Made by a program: the position numbers and the translations under genes. The notes beneath the pieces were generated by a model. The model did not search any database and had not been told where the DNA came from. It saw nothing but the letters and a program-made list of their open reading frames with translations. Of a stretch of DNA of 64,000 nt, positions 11,215 to 22,777 are shown one piece after another. The first letter of the stretch is position 1, and the number at the start of each line of letters is the position of its first letter. The stretch is taken from contig OZ024929.1 of NCBI GenBank assembly GCA_964017235.1, positions 107,741,793-107,805,792 of the forward strand, read 5' to 3'. Source of the stretch: Sabellastarte sp. h YS-2021 (taxonomy: Eukaryota > Annelida > Polychaeta > Sabellida > Sabellidae).

Positions 11215-12389
11215 AAATTTGCAAATTGCTCAGCTATACAATGACCTAAAAGCTCACAATTTCACAATGTTATAGGTGACCCATTAGTGGGTGAATAACA
11301 TATTTAAACAAAACTCTCTAAATGCAATAGTTTTTAAAGTTACAACTGATTTACTTAACAGTGAGAACCTGAAAGTAGCTATTGCTCAACTGTGCCATGA
11401 GCTACAGGTCTACAATGTCACTAAGTTATAGCTGACCCACAAGTAGGTGAATAACATATTCAAACTTAATTCTCTAAAAGCAATAGTTTTCAAGTTACAA
11501 CCGATTTACTCAACAGTGAGAACCTGAAAGTAGCTGTTGCTCAGTTATGCGATGAGCTATAGGTCTACAATTTTACTATTTTATAGCCGATTCAAAACTA
11601 CATGAATAACATATTGCAATAAATTCTCTAAATGCAACAGTTTTCAAGATAGATCTGATTTACTCAATAGTGAATATTTCAAAGTAGCTTTTGCTCGGTT
11701 ATGCAATGAGCTACAGGTCTGGAAATTTATTATGTTATAGCTAATTAAAAAGTAGGTGAATAACATATGTAAACAAAAAACTCTAAATACAATTATAGTT
11801 TTCAAGTAAGAACTGATTTATGCAACAGCAATACTCTGAAAGTAGCTGTAGCTGAACTATGCAATGGGCTATAGACCTGCAATTTTACTAAGTTATAGCT
11901 AATTCAAAAGTACATGAATAACATATTTAAACAAAATTTTCCAAATGCAATAGTTTTCACGATACAACTCACTTAGCAGTGGGAACCTCAAAGTAGCTAT
12001 TGCTCAGCTAAGTAATGAGCTACAGGTCTGCAAATTTTCTATGTTCTAGCTGACCAAAAATTAAATAACATATTTAAACAATATTCTAGATGGAATAGTT
12101 TTCAAGTTACAACTGATTTACTCAACAGCTATATTCTTAAAGTAGCTATTGCTCAAATCTGCAATGAGCTACAAGTCTGCAAATGCACTATGTTATAGCT
12201 GACAGAAAAGTAGGTGAATAACATATTCAAATAAATACTGTAAATGCAATAGTTTTTAAGTTACAACTGTTTTACCCAACAGTGAAAACCTGAAAGTAAC
12301 TATTGCTCAGCTATGCCATGAGCTACAGGTCTACAATTTCACTATGTTATAGCTGATTCAAAAGTACATGAATAACATATTAAACAAAA
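11215..12389 (+). repeat. Satellite B array (diverged)
   Basis: About seven and a half B monomers, more diverged than those at 2015-3188. They keep the AACTGATTTACTCAACAG and GCTCAGCTATG landmarks. The array ends abruptly at 12389, where D1 begins. Confidence 0.85.
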
Positions 12390-13365
12390 CTAGATTATTG
12401 CTTCGCAAGAGAAAAAGAAATTGTTTTGAATAGAAAATTGATTTACGCAGAAATTGAAGATGGCCACCAAGAATTGCGGGAAAATTTTGTCGAAATCGCT
12501 GTATCTTGCACTATTTCCGAGAATTTTCGAATTTTTCGCCAAATTTACAAAACACAAAAATGCTTACATCTCCAAAACCGTGCTAGATAGAGGAATTTCG
12601 ATGAAATTTTTGAGCCACAGGCTATATCTGCAGAGTAGTCATCCCAATCTTTAAAAAAATTTTTGTCTCGCAAAAAATGACAGCCATTTGGAATTTTTTA
12701 ATTTTTTCGCAAAAATTGCAAAACACAAAAATGCTTATATCTCGTAAACCGTGCTAGATAGAGTGATTTCGGCAACATTTTTGACCCACAGGGTATCTAC
12801 GGACAGTAGTTATCCTAACTTTACAAAAAAACTTTGTCTCGCCAAAAATGGCGGCCATTTTGAATTTTCGAATTTTTGGCAAAAATTGCAAAAGACAAAA
12901 TTCTTATATCTCGAAAACCATGCTAGATAGAGGAATTTTGAAAAAAAAATTTGACCCACAGAGTATGTCTGCAGAGTCGCTATGCCAGTTTTTTAAAAAA
13001 TTTTGTCTCGCCAAAAATTGCAAAACACAAAAATGCTTCTATCTCAAAAACCGTGCTAGATAGAGCGATTTCGGCAAAATTTTTGACCCACAGGGTATCT
13101 ATGGACAGTAGCTATCCTAACTTTACAAAAAACTTTTGTCTCGCCAAAAATGGCGGCCATTTTGAATTTTCAAATTTTTGGGCAAATATTGCAACACACG
13201 AAAATGCTTATATCTTGAAAACCGTGCTAGATAGAGCAGACTACGCTAACTTTGGTTGCCACAACAATATAAGGCTAGAAGCAGAGCATTTTCTTAATAC
13301 TTTAGCACTCACCTTTATATCCTTTTCGGGACCATTATCTTTTTTTTTTGCAAGCGATTCTCTGG
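12390..13365 (+). mobile_element. Helitron-like element D1 with 168-bp satellite, 3' hairpin deleted
   Basis: The body is four to five monomers of the GCCATTTTGAATTTT / TCTCGAAAACCGTGCTAGATAG satellite, inverted relative to D2. From 13240 to 13365 it matches the 3' end of D2 and D3, ending CTGG, but about 23 bases holding the GCTT of the STIR and the TTTTTGC hairpin are missing. The left edge is set by loss of satellite B homology at CTAGATTATTGC. Open frames such as 12951-13469 are satellite-driven. Confidence 0.7.
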
Positions 13366-13490
13366 TTTGTCTTGGAATGTACCAGTACAGATATCTGGTG
13401 TTATTAAAGGACAAGGAATCACACCACGGAAACGGTTTTTGTTTACATGCTCTTTTCACAGCCTTGTAGGGTTTTGTTTGAGCTTTCAGA

Positions 13491-14575
13491 CAGGGTGTAT
13501 CCACTAAATTTCAATATTTTTCCATGACTTCTCCATTACCATTACCATGCTTTGTGGCATGAAAGAGACATATACCGAGGCCATGAGGGAAGATGCAACA
13601 GGCAGGTTTTGCCTTTGAAAACCACGCACAAGGTTCCAGTCACAGTACAGGAAGATGTGGAAGATACCAAAATTTGATCTGATTACATAAACGTATCCTT
13701 GTATTGACATGCTGGATGAAAGAAAGAAACAACACTGTTTCGTGAGAGGATGCCTTTCAATTTCCATGACTTTTTATGAATTTTCCAAAACCTGGGGTCA
13801 TAGTCATAAAGACATCTTAAGTCTGAGACAAAAAATAGTCTCAGCTTTGAGATTTGGTCTCAGCTGAGACCAAGTCTCAACTTTGTATTCACAAATAGGT
13901 TCTCAGCTGAAAGCAAGCTGAGACCAGTCTCGAGTCTTCCCAATGTAAACAAATCATTAACTTGCAAATATATCCAACATTTTTTAAAGATCAATAGTTG
14001 TTGTGTGTTTTAATTCTTAACAAAAATTATACTGTCTATTAAAATAAAAAATAAATAGAAAATTGTGTCAATTGTTTTTTATTTTGCATGTCACATAATC
14101 CACTTCCTTGTTGCTATGCAGTCAGAAAACTCTGTTGAAAATTGTCTCAAAGTAAGTCACTTTTGAAGCCAAAATTTGTGCTATCAGTTGTTACAAAAGT
14201 TTAGGCCAAGTAGTATATATGTTGTAATTATTTCTACTTTACATTAAGCCATAAAAAATAAAAATATGAATCTCAGTTAAGATGAAATAAGCTTGAGACT
14301 TTGAACAAAATATTTAAGACAACTATGTACCAGTCTTAAGTTTGAGACCAAATCTGAGACTAAATTTGGTCTCAACTGTTTTGTGAATAGCTAACAAGTT
14401 TGAGACCAAAAATGGTCTCATACTTGAGACCAAAACTTAAGACTTGAGACAAAATTTGGTCTCAGCAAGTTTTATGAATACCAGCCCTCAGGAGTCAATT
14501 TCCATGACTTTTCCAGGCTTGGAAAAAAATGGAATTTCATGACTTTTCCAGGTTTCCATGACTGGATACACCCTG
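13491..14575. mobile_element. hAT-like non-autonomous element
   Basis: The termini are perfect inverted repeats CAGGGTGTATCCA (13491-13503 and 14563-14575). They are followed inside by repeated TTTCCATGACTTTTCCA-type motifs, the usual subterminal signature of a widespread animal hAT MITE family. The 8-bp flanks do not match, so the target duplication is decayed or was lost. Another MITE is nested at 13794-14488. No transposase is encoded. Confidence 0.7.
13794..14488. mobile_element. Nested MITE with GGTCTCA-rich arms
   Basis: The left end GGGGTCATAGTCATAAAG and the reverse complement of the right end, GGGCTGGTATTCATAAAAC, form degenerate inverted repeats. Both arms are dense in GAGACCAAA/TTTGGTCTC and TCTTAAG motifs. 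This layout resembles PIF/Harbinger-type MITEs. The centre is AT-rich and non-coding. Confidence 0.6.
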
Positions 14576-15487
14576 TTAAGGCAACAATTCCTCAATAAAG
14601 TTGAAATAGAACATTTTATGCATAGAAAAACAAATATTTTACGTGTCTCCATAAATTTTAAATTTTAGAGCCATATATTTGATGGATGACAAACATATCA
14701 TTTAAGTGTAAATGTCCAGCCTGAGGGCGGACATTTTGGACTGGTGTTTGACAAAGTTTATCACTGACACATGCCAAACACACAATCTGTTTTGGAAGGC
14801 CTGATAATTTATGTTTTTCAGTGTTCACTATAATACTATTTATCCTATCTTTGTGGTATAGGAGTAAATCAAATTTTCAGTGTAACAGAAACTTAGTAGT
14901 CGATTGTTTTTTTTTGTAACTTGAAAACCATTAACTAGGTACGTTATTTGCAGATCGTGCATTTATACATTTTTTTCCTGAAATGTTTAATTTTGCTTCG
15001 CTAGAATATAGACCTATGAAGGGTGTGTCAGCTCACAAACCTGAACAGTTTCAGTTTTTAAGTCACAGAATACTTATGGTGTATGGTTTATTACACAATG
15101 AGTCACCATAAAGGGCTTTAGTCAGAAAAACTATTGTCAAGACTGTATGAATTATGTCTCTCATTTCATATTGGTTTTACAAAACATATAAAAAACCTAC
15201 ACCCTCTGTTTTATTAGCTGGAATCATTTTATAGTGCTTTTATCTGGTAATTATAATCTTCTAAATACAAATTGTAGATCCTTATACATGTGATACTATT
15301 TGACAGGGATTTTGCAATAATTTCATTGGCATGAAAATACATGTAGTTTAACCTCATTACTATAAGTGATATAATGTAAATATTCTAAAGTAAAACTTTT
15401 TAGAAATGCACAAAGCTCTCCATGCTTATCATATTTATTGGGACTCTTATTGTTGAAAAGGTAAAATACTTTTAATATGATTAATAA
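14576..15487. other. AT-rich intergenic stretch
   Basis: No gene, inverted-repeat element or satellite could be recognised here. Confidence 0.6.
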
Positions 15488-15690
15488 TTAAGTGTCCATT
15501 GAAAAGGGCGCTTATTTGTTTTCACATTGAGTTTCCCCACCGCCACTGCATTATGTTTTCCCTTGAATATCTCCCTTATTAGTGGCCAGATTTTAACCAT
15601 TTTTTGCAGTTATATATCTTAGGCATGAAAAACCTTTCCACATGCTTATTTTTGACCTTAGACATTTATCAAGGTCACATTTTCACTCAG
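15488..15690 (+). mobile_element. 5' end fragment of an F-type Helitron (F2)
   Basis: TTAAGTGTCC...AAGGGCGCTTATTTG matches the 5' hairpin end of F at 3189, and homology continues to about 15690 (GACCTT...AAGGTCACA). No 3' end with CTAG was found to the right, so this is either truncated or too diverged to follow. Confidence 0.65.
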
Positions 15691-16630
15691 AGTGCTTTAA
15701 AATGCAAAAATAAAACATTGGAAATGAGGACACTGTTAAGTATACTAGTATCACCCTTTAAAGTCATTATAAATTTTAAAACCTCTCTCCAAAGGTTAAA
15801 ATTGAGACACAGCATCACATATTGAAGGCAATGACAAGTGCCTTAATAACCTATATTCAAATTGAAGTTACAAGTAATGTATGGTGTACACAATTTAACG
15901 TGGGAGAGTGTGATGACGCAACATTACCTGAATGATTGATAGTTTAAATGTAAGATACTCGTACGATTTCTTATGAGCAAATTTTATAAATCACAAAATT
16001 CCTCTCTTAATAAATAAAGTGGTCATGTGATACTTAGGAGAGGATGTTTTAACCTTTAGCAAAATTGAAATCTCTATAGTTTTATATTATTTAAAAACTT
16101 TCACAATAACAACCCGAATTATGTCTTGAATTCAACAATGTTATCATGGCAACTATAACAGAGGATAGCAAAAACACCTATTACATAACAGGTTAAAGTT
16201 TTCCAACAATCATTAGTTGGACCACAAGGACTTTTCAAAGCTTAATAATAATTTAATTTTGAGATTATAACTGTCTGTATTAATTTTCTTTCATTTTTGG
16301 TACAGCAAGGTAGTCAAAACAACAGCAATATCATTAGCATGTTGATGTGTATTAATTCAACGTCTAGCATACTTTAGTGAGAGGTGATTTCAAGCCAATG
16401 TTATCATCCTATATTCAAATTCAAACATGGACAGGACATGGTTGAAACGTGACACACAGAGTATTATGTTTGCTGGATGGGACATGATGGACCTTATATA
16501 CATTATGTACTTACAGTAGATTCCCTCTATTTTACACCACTAGTATAAGATTCAGGGTACAGGATTTCGTGTAAGATGTCTTGACATGTTAAAGCTGTAG
16601 TTACAATAATAAGGAGATCTCAGCTATTGT
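15691..16630. other. AT-rich stretch without recognisable features
   Basis: No ORF of note, satellite or inverted-repeat element was seen. It may be a diverged interior of F2. Confidence 0.5.
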
Positions 16631-16639
16631 AAGTGTGAA

Positions 16640-17590
16640 AGGCCATATTCAACCCTGAAGAAGGGACCCAAGGGCAAATTTGACCCCACTGAAAGATTTG
16701 GGGCACATAATTTCTTATATGTTGTCTTCACATCTCAAATGTCTAAGACCACAAATAAGGGAAACATAGGCCATTCTACCGTAAGTATGAAGGACCACAT
16801 TCAAGCTCGAATGAGGGGGTCACCATGACAATGACCCTACCAAAAGATTCGAAGCACACAATTTCCTATAAGTTGTCTTCACAACCAAAAAAGCTACAAT
16901 CTATTATAAGTGAGACACAGGCCACTATAGATATCAGGGATTAAATGCAACTTTCAAGGAGGGGTCAAAGCTCAAATTATAGAGTTATAAGCACTTTTAG
17001 ATTTGACTATCCTTGTTTGACCTTGAAGAAGGAGCCCAAGGTCAAATCCAACCACACCAAGAGATTCCCAGCCCATGATTTCCTATAGGTTGGTTTACCA
17101 TCCCAAACCTCTAGGATCAATAATAAGCGAGTTATAAACACTTTTAAGTTTGGCTATCCTTATTTGACCTTGAAGGAGGGGTCCAAGGTCAAATCTGACC
17201 ACACCAGAAGATTTCCAGCCCATGATTTCCTATAAGTTGGTTTACCATCCCAAACCTGTTCGACCAATACTAAGCGAATTATAAGCACTTTTAAGTTTGG
17301 CTATCTTCATTTGACCTTGAAGGAGGGGTCCAAGGTCAAATCAGACCACACCAGAAGATTCCCAGCCCATGATTTCCTATATGTTGGTTTACCATCCCAA
17401 ACCTGTACGACCAATAATAAGCGAATTATAAGCACTTTTAAGTTTGGCTATCTTCATTTGACCTTGAAGGAGGGGTCCAAGGTCAAATCTGACCACACCA
17501 GAAGATTCCCAGCTCATGATTTCCTATAGGTTGGTTTACCATCCCAAACCTCTAGGACCAATAATAAGGGAGATATAAGCACTTTTCATG
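16640..17590 (+). repeat. Satellite A array, left copies diverged
   Basis: The first copies (16640-16980) are clearly decayed relatives, followed by well-kept 147-bp monomers with starts at 17165, 17312 and 17459. The gradient of decay from left to right suggests expansion of the array at its right side. Confidence 0.85.
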
Positions 17591-17910
17591 ACTGACAAAG
17601 AAATGCCTGTGGTGGCCATCTTGTTTTCAAAATGAGGCCAAAAATATTCCCAGTCAAGAGTTTGTAATGAGGAATATATCCTGCAAATTTGAGATGTCTA
17701 CCTGTAATACCCTTTGCTCTAGAGGGCAAACAAAAGTCCTTGCTGAAAGTAAAAAAAAAAGCCTGTGGTGGCCATCTTGTTTTTCAAAATGAAGCCAAAA
17801 ATATTCCCAGGCAAGATTTTATGGTTATGAATACATCCTGCAAATTTGAGAAGGCTAGCTATAATATTTTGTTTTCGTTAGAGCAGTAACGGTGAAATCC
17901 CTCTGCACAC
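17591..17910 (+). repeat. Module C copy
   Basis: Two C units (GTGGCCATCTTGTTTTCAAA and a second with TTCAAAATGAAGCC) follow satellite A as at 1696. Instead of satellite B, the sequence switches near 17911 to Helitron G. Confidence 0.75.
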
Positions 17911-18289
17911 AGGCCAAAAATGGCCTCAGTGAGGTACTTTGGCGGTCTGTGGATGAGCTTCAAGGTCAAATTTCTGCATGCTTATAGAGGACATATATAT
18001 GTATTATATATATATCACCCATAGGATGATCTAACTTTCTGGATATGAGAACTGGCCCAAATTGTGAAAAATGGCCAAAATCTGACCTTTAAGAGGCCAC
18101 CAGTGACCTTGAATGTGAAGGTCAAGGTCACAAAACAACAGCGTTCGTGGCATTGCTCATATATACCAACATACCAAATTTGAAAGGTCTAACTAAAATA
18201 TTTTTTATCGTGTCCGAAAGGAAATCTCAGCGGCAATGGCGTGACCGTACTGAATACTAAGTATCCCTGACTTTCGTCTGGGGATGCAA
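17911..18289 (-). mobile_element. 5'-end fragment of Helitron G (G4)
   Basis: Homologous to the first part of G1 in reverse orientation. It ends with the hairpin ATCCC(T)GAC...GTCTGGGGAT at about 18262-18285, so the 5' terminus is TTGCATCCCCAG at 18289. Its left side is fused to module C, so the 3' part was lost or replaced. Confidence 0.75.
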
Positions 18290-19271
18290 TAACCAGTCAG
18301 TACATTATGCTGGTACACTGTATCTAGCAAAGTAGTTTGTGAATAAAGTTGAACATCTATTATTTGAACACTTGTTATCCAATGATTCAATCATGTATGA
18401 TTGTTTAATAACCAATAACCACTTCTTCAGACATATTAACCAATCAAAATCTTTATCTCCCCACATGTCTGGGAGGTTCCATCTTACATATTGGAAAATA
18501 AAAAGTGAAGCAAACTGATGAAGTAACTGATTCTTTGATTTCACAAGGCTGAACACTACAGTTTTGACCACACCAGTAAGGAGGAACACAACCGTACTTC
18601 AAAATGAGTAATTCAACAACATTAAATATCAGAATGTTGACTATTGCAGAAACCTCCCCTTCAAGGTGAAGTAACTACTAGGAAAGCTATGTATCACACA
18701 TTGCAGAAACTGTTGTTGCCTAAGATCTCTATTTCCTTTATTTGAATCATTGATAAAATTCCTGGATTAATGTATTTTCAATATTTAGATACACTTGAAT
18801 GAAATTACATGAAGCAACAACCCAAATCACTAGGTGATGAAAAGCAATAGCGAACCACAAAACCATTTAAATGGGACACTCAATTCTTTGTTATCACATA
18901 TGTTCAATGGGTGGTCAGTCATGAATAAGAGTTTTACATGTCATAGTAATACACCCAATAACAAATCAAAAACTCAACTTCATGCAGATAAATGTCTGAC
19001 ACAAGTAGTTAACTTATTCTGTTCAACGCAGAATAATAAGATTAAGGGATAAAGTGTCTTGTAAATAACTCTGCACATAATGAGTCATGTCTGTTTGCTT
19101 GTTAGACTAAAGATATTCAGATCTCATCAAAAAAGGCTTTACACTTATTATTTCCTTGTGTAAAGTAGGCATGTTTACAGACACTTTTGTACTTAGCTGA
19201 TAAGACACATAAAACTTATCAACTGAGATTGAACAAAAAACACTAACTCAGTTTGACATGATTCATACGCA
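18290..19271. other. 3' flank of the CABIT gene
   Basis: AT-rich DNA with no recognised element. It should contain the 3' UTR of the minus-strand gene at 19272-21629. Confidence 0.5.
18737..18742 (-). terminator. Candidate poly(A) signal AATAAA
   Basis: AATAAA on the minus strand about 530 bases downstream of the CABIT gene stop codon. Position and strand are suitable, but AT-rich DNA gives chance matches. Confidence 0.35.
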
Positions 19272-21629
19272 TCACAAGTACATGCTAGCTAGTTTTCTCC
19301 TGGCATGGTCACTATTTGTTCTTTGCAACTGCCTGCCATTTGTGTATTTCTCATCATAACCATCCCCAACTCTTGCCACTGCAACATATGGTGGGTGTGC
19401 CATCGCTTGTGTTGGTGATGCTACTGATAGTCTACTGGGTCCAACAACTACTGGAGAAGTACCAGGGCCCTCAATATGCACCATGGTTGGCATACCTCTT
19501 GGCAGATGCTTTTGGGATGATCTTCGGTGATAGTCTGGTGTATCAGAATCATGTACATTTGCTACAGCTGCCGAAGTTGGCAAAATAAGTCTGTTGTTCA
19601 TCAGACTAATACTGTTTGTTTTGGGTTTTGTTTGAGGTTTTTGATGCGATAATGAGACTTTTGGTTGAGATGGGACATGGTCTGAATCACTGGAGTGGGA
19701 ATGTTTGGACTGGTCTGACGGTGGATCTGTTTCTGTGAAATTTTTAGGAGGGACAGGTGGTGGAGGATGGTTCTCTGGATTATCCTCATAGTCTGGTTGT
19801 GGGATATCCATGGTTTGATTGTCCTCATAGTCTGGTTTTGGTATCCTCATCCCTTGATCAACAATGTCTTCTGTAACTGAACGTGATGACTTTACCTTCT
19901 TTGGCTTGCTTTTTTTTGAAGCTGGGGAATCTTTTGCCTTATCCAGTGAACCTTGACTTCCAGATGATGCGTGTCCACTGTCATGTACTGAATGTTGTTT
20001 GTAAACTTGTCTCAGGTTTTGAACAGCTGGATCTGGTGGAAGATTGATGGATGGTTCCATTTTTTTTCTGACATCTGTTTTAAGTGGTATTGCTTCTGTG
20101 GAAGAAGGGAAGTTCTCAGTTGGATCTGAGAGCAATTCGGGAGATTTATCAAGCTTAAACTCCTGTTGTTTGGCCTGCAACTTTTTCTGATTACGTATTT
20201 TATCTAAAGGTTCATAAATCGGTTCAATCCAATCCCATTTTGTATTACCTGGTTTATCCTTGTCAGTCCCATTATCATCAGCTGGTATGTTTTTATACTC
20301 TACAGCATTCTCCGGGCTATCACTTGGTACTGCTGATTGCTCTACAGAATGACTTTCTACTTCTTTTGGCTTTGTCTTTTCATCTTTTGGAGGTGGTGTA
20401 CTTCTATTATTAGAACTAAATCTGTTGGCAAATGATTTTCCTAAGAAAGCAAGTTTTGATTTCGTACTCGATTTCTTATCAGGTAAAGGTGGTACCCTAT
20501 TTTTCTGTGGTCTTGGTCTCGGTGCTGGAGGTGTGGGTCCTCCATCCCTGACATACTGGTAAATATCCTCCACCTCATCAAAAAGAATGTCTTCTTCTTC
20601 TTCATCCAGTGAAACTTTAGCCTCTTTCTTTGGTTCTATTTTATCCACTGTGGCTATGGGATCAGGTTCGGGAACACTAAACAGTAGGTGGATGCTATTC
20701 ATGAAACTGTTGTACATATTGTCACATCTCTCATGAATTTCATCAAATTCTGACATAGTTTTGATTTCTTCAAAGTTGTTTGCTGCAACCAACTTCAAGG
20801 GCTCTCTGGTTGACACTGGTACCATTTTGGAGTCTTTTTTGAATGGGTACATAAAAGCTGTTTCATCACTATAGATATTCAGTAATCTAAACACACCAGT
20901 GAAATGTTTTTCTAGCTTTGTGGGAATGATTCCATGAACAAGCCTCACTGTGATAGGTAATCTGAATTTTTGCAATATTGCATGGATGGTATGGACACCA
21001 GAAATATTCTGTTGTCCAGCCACTGGACTAAACAGACCCTTCTGTTCAAAATCAAGGTAAATGGTCTCACCATTTTTATTCAAACAAGACATAAACTTCC
21101 GTTGGATTATACCTTTTCCAGTCTTTTGTGTCATCCGAATTTCTCCAACAACTGAGATGATATCACCACCAGTGATCACAATAGTATATTCACTTGAAAG
21201 GTCAGTCCCTTCACTCTGAAGAAAGGCCTTTATGTTCTCTCGGACTAAGTAACTTGCATTCTTTGTGAACTGAAAGACATTTGCAAGCTCTTTTACACTC
21301 TCTATAGCTTTCACAGCTTTCCCGTCCTCAGACAGCACTTCAAACCAGCCCTGGTAAGTCAGTGGTATGGCATACTTGTGATCTGATAACACTGCCCTTT
21401 TGCCTTCTTTCAGTTTGACACTTTCTGCCAAGATTTTTCTGCCGGTTGATAAAGAATACAAGTACAAGTGATTGCATACTTGCTTGGCAAATCCTATGTT
21501 CCTGTACTGACCTTTGGTCACTTTGACTATATTTGGAACTGGAAACTTTCCCAAAAATTCCTTCAGTTGTGTAGACTGGTCACCCCATTCTACTGCTTCC
21601 AGAATCTTGGTTTCAGGATTATTTGCCAT
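19272..21629 (-). CDS. GAREM-like CABIT-domain signalling adaptor
   Basis: A 785-codon uninterrupted gene. Start: the open frame begins with a TTG two codons after an in-frame TAA. The first ATG, nine codons later (MANNPETK), has a strong Kozak context (AAGATGG) and is taken as the start. Residues about 22-290 form a CABIT domain, marked by PNIVKVTKGQYRNIG, RKILAESVKL, IPLTYQGWFEVLSEDG and a matching second half. Next comes an acidic cluster with EDIYQYV (about 355), then a long disordered tail. The tail has SH3-type proline motifs (VPPLPDK, PPPPVPPK), a GRB2 SH2-type YKN (about 445) and two PDYEDN repeats (about 600-617). GAREM proteins link receptor tyrosine kinases to GRB2/SHP2 and ERK; THEMIS is the other CABIT family. 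The C-terminal SAM domain of vertebrate GAREM is not visible. An adaptor role is inferred from domain layout. Confidence 0.85.
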   Translation of the reverse strand: MANNPETKILEAVEWGDQSTQLKEFLGKFPVPNIVKVTKGQYRNIGFAKQVCNHLYLYSLSTGRKILAESVKLKEGKRAVLSDHKYAIPLTYQGWFEVLSEDGKAVKAIESVKELANVFQFTKNASYLVRENIKAFLQSEGTDLSSEYTIVITGGDIISVVGEIRMTQKTGKGIIQRKFMSCLNKNGETIYLDFEQKGLFSPVAGQQNISGVHTIHAILQKFRLPITVRLVHGIIPTKLEKHFTGVFRLLNIYSDETAFMYPFKKDSKMVPVSTREPLKLVAANNFEEIKTMSEFDEIHERCDNMYNSFMNSIHLLFSVPEPDPIATVDKIEPKKEAKVSLDEEEEDILFDEVEDIYQYVRDGGPTPPAPRPRPQKNRVPPLPDKKSSTKSKLAFLGKSFANRFSSNNRSTPPPKDEKTKPKEVESHSVEQSAVPSDSPENAVEYKNIPADDNGTDKDKPGNTKWDWIEPIYEPLDKIRNQKKLQAKQQEFKLDKSPELLSDPTENFPSSTEAIPLKTDVRKKMEPSINLPPDPAVQNLRQVYKQHSVHDSGHASSGSQGSLDKAKDSPASKKSKPKKVKSSRSVTEDIVDQGMRIPKPDYEDNQTMDIPQPDYEDNPENHPPPPVPPKNFTETDPPSDQSKHSHSSDSDHVPSQPKVSLSHQKPQTKPKTNSISLMNNRLILPTSAAVANVHDSDTPDYHRRSSQKHLPRGMPTMVHIEGPGTSPVVVGPSRLSVASPTQAMAHPPYVAVARVGDGYDEKYTNGRQLQRTNSDHARRKLASMYL

Positions 21630-22777
21630 CTTCAATAATACTTTTCCATTTAACAAGTATTATCCCTTGTCAGTTTCACAGTCACCAACATATCAATGTA
21701 ATTGTAATCTCAAGAATTTTTGAACATACAGAATCCGCGCATCTGAATATACAAGACGTATTCCCGTGAAATAAACACTGAATTTATACGGCTGTTCTCT
21801 ATTCAGGTAATAAATATTATCTTGTTTATTCTTCCGTCAGTATAGATCAGGTTTGCCAGCATATATAATTGATTATGCAAATGAGTCACAGGGTGGTTCA
21901 CTTAACAGGACTTGAAGATATCCAATGTTTCAGTTTTTATTATAACTATAACGTCCACGATACCTGTTCAACAATCAACGTGTGTACAGAAATGTATAGT
22001 AGTAATCTTTATCCCAGTTGAAGAAGACTTATCAACAGAATATCAGGAATGTAGATTGAGAAACTGGTACTTATTTCCTTGTTAAGAAAGTCTCACGCAT
22101 AAGGTTTATTATTCAGAATGGCCTGTGGGCTGAACCATTTTGCAAGTACAACTCGTTTTATGAAACCCAAATATGGAGCCAGTGGCCTGGAACAGCTGGG
22201 GAAGACTTGTATAAGGCCAGGCAAACAAACATCTTGGGTTGTGGCCTTCAGGGTTCACTAAAAAATAAAAATGATTGAAACAATTAGAAAATAATAAAAT
22301 CATGACGTTTAGAATTAATTTTAGAGAGGTTTAGTGTTACGTTTTGGCCATCAAAACCTTAAACGCAAACGTATTTACGTCAGCATTAGATGTGTATCAG
22401 ATGACTTTTAAGGTTTGGGGGGTCAATTACGTACGTTAGGTTTTATACGTAAAGGCTGGTTTATTTACGTTCACTCACCCCTATCTATTTTATTTAAAAA
22501 CTACACACTACAAATAAATATCCCACAACCCCATAGGCAGATAAATATGTACACCATGTTTTGGTTAGGTTTCAGTTCACTATATTTTCCCATATGAATG
22601 CCAGAGGTCTGTTTACAAACGATGCTTCTTTTTTATCACATCAAAGAAACTACGTTGACCTGCACTCTTTCATATGGACGTATTGCTAAACCCTTATTTT
22701 ACAAACGCATCCACTTCAAACCTAACGTATCTCTTACGGAAATTATTTTACGTTAGGTAGCTGTCAAACGTATGACT
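21630..22777. other. 5' flank of the CABIT gene
   Basis: Presumed 5' UTR and promoter region on the minus strand. No TATA box or other site stands out. From about 22330 to 22770 the sequence is enriched in ACGT/TACGT words and may be the decayed arm of another inverted-repeat element, but no matching partner was found. Confidence 0.4.

Noticed and set aside
12951-13469. 172-codon open frame on the plus strand
   Set aside because: The first part is satellite D and the second is the Helitron 3' end and flank; no protein family resemblance.
19316-19588. 90-codon plus-strand frame opposite the CABIT gene
   Set aside because: A shadow of the minus-strand coding sequence.
21630-21656. Upstream TTG start for the CABIT gene (nine extra codons)
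   Set aside because: TTG is not a usual eukaryotic start and an in-frame TAA lies two codons upstream; the ATG at 21629 has a strong Kozak context.
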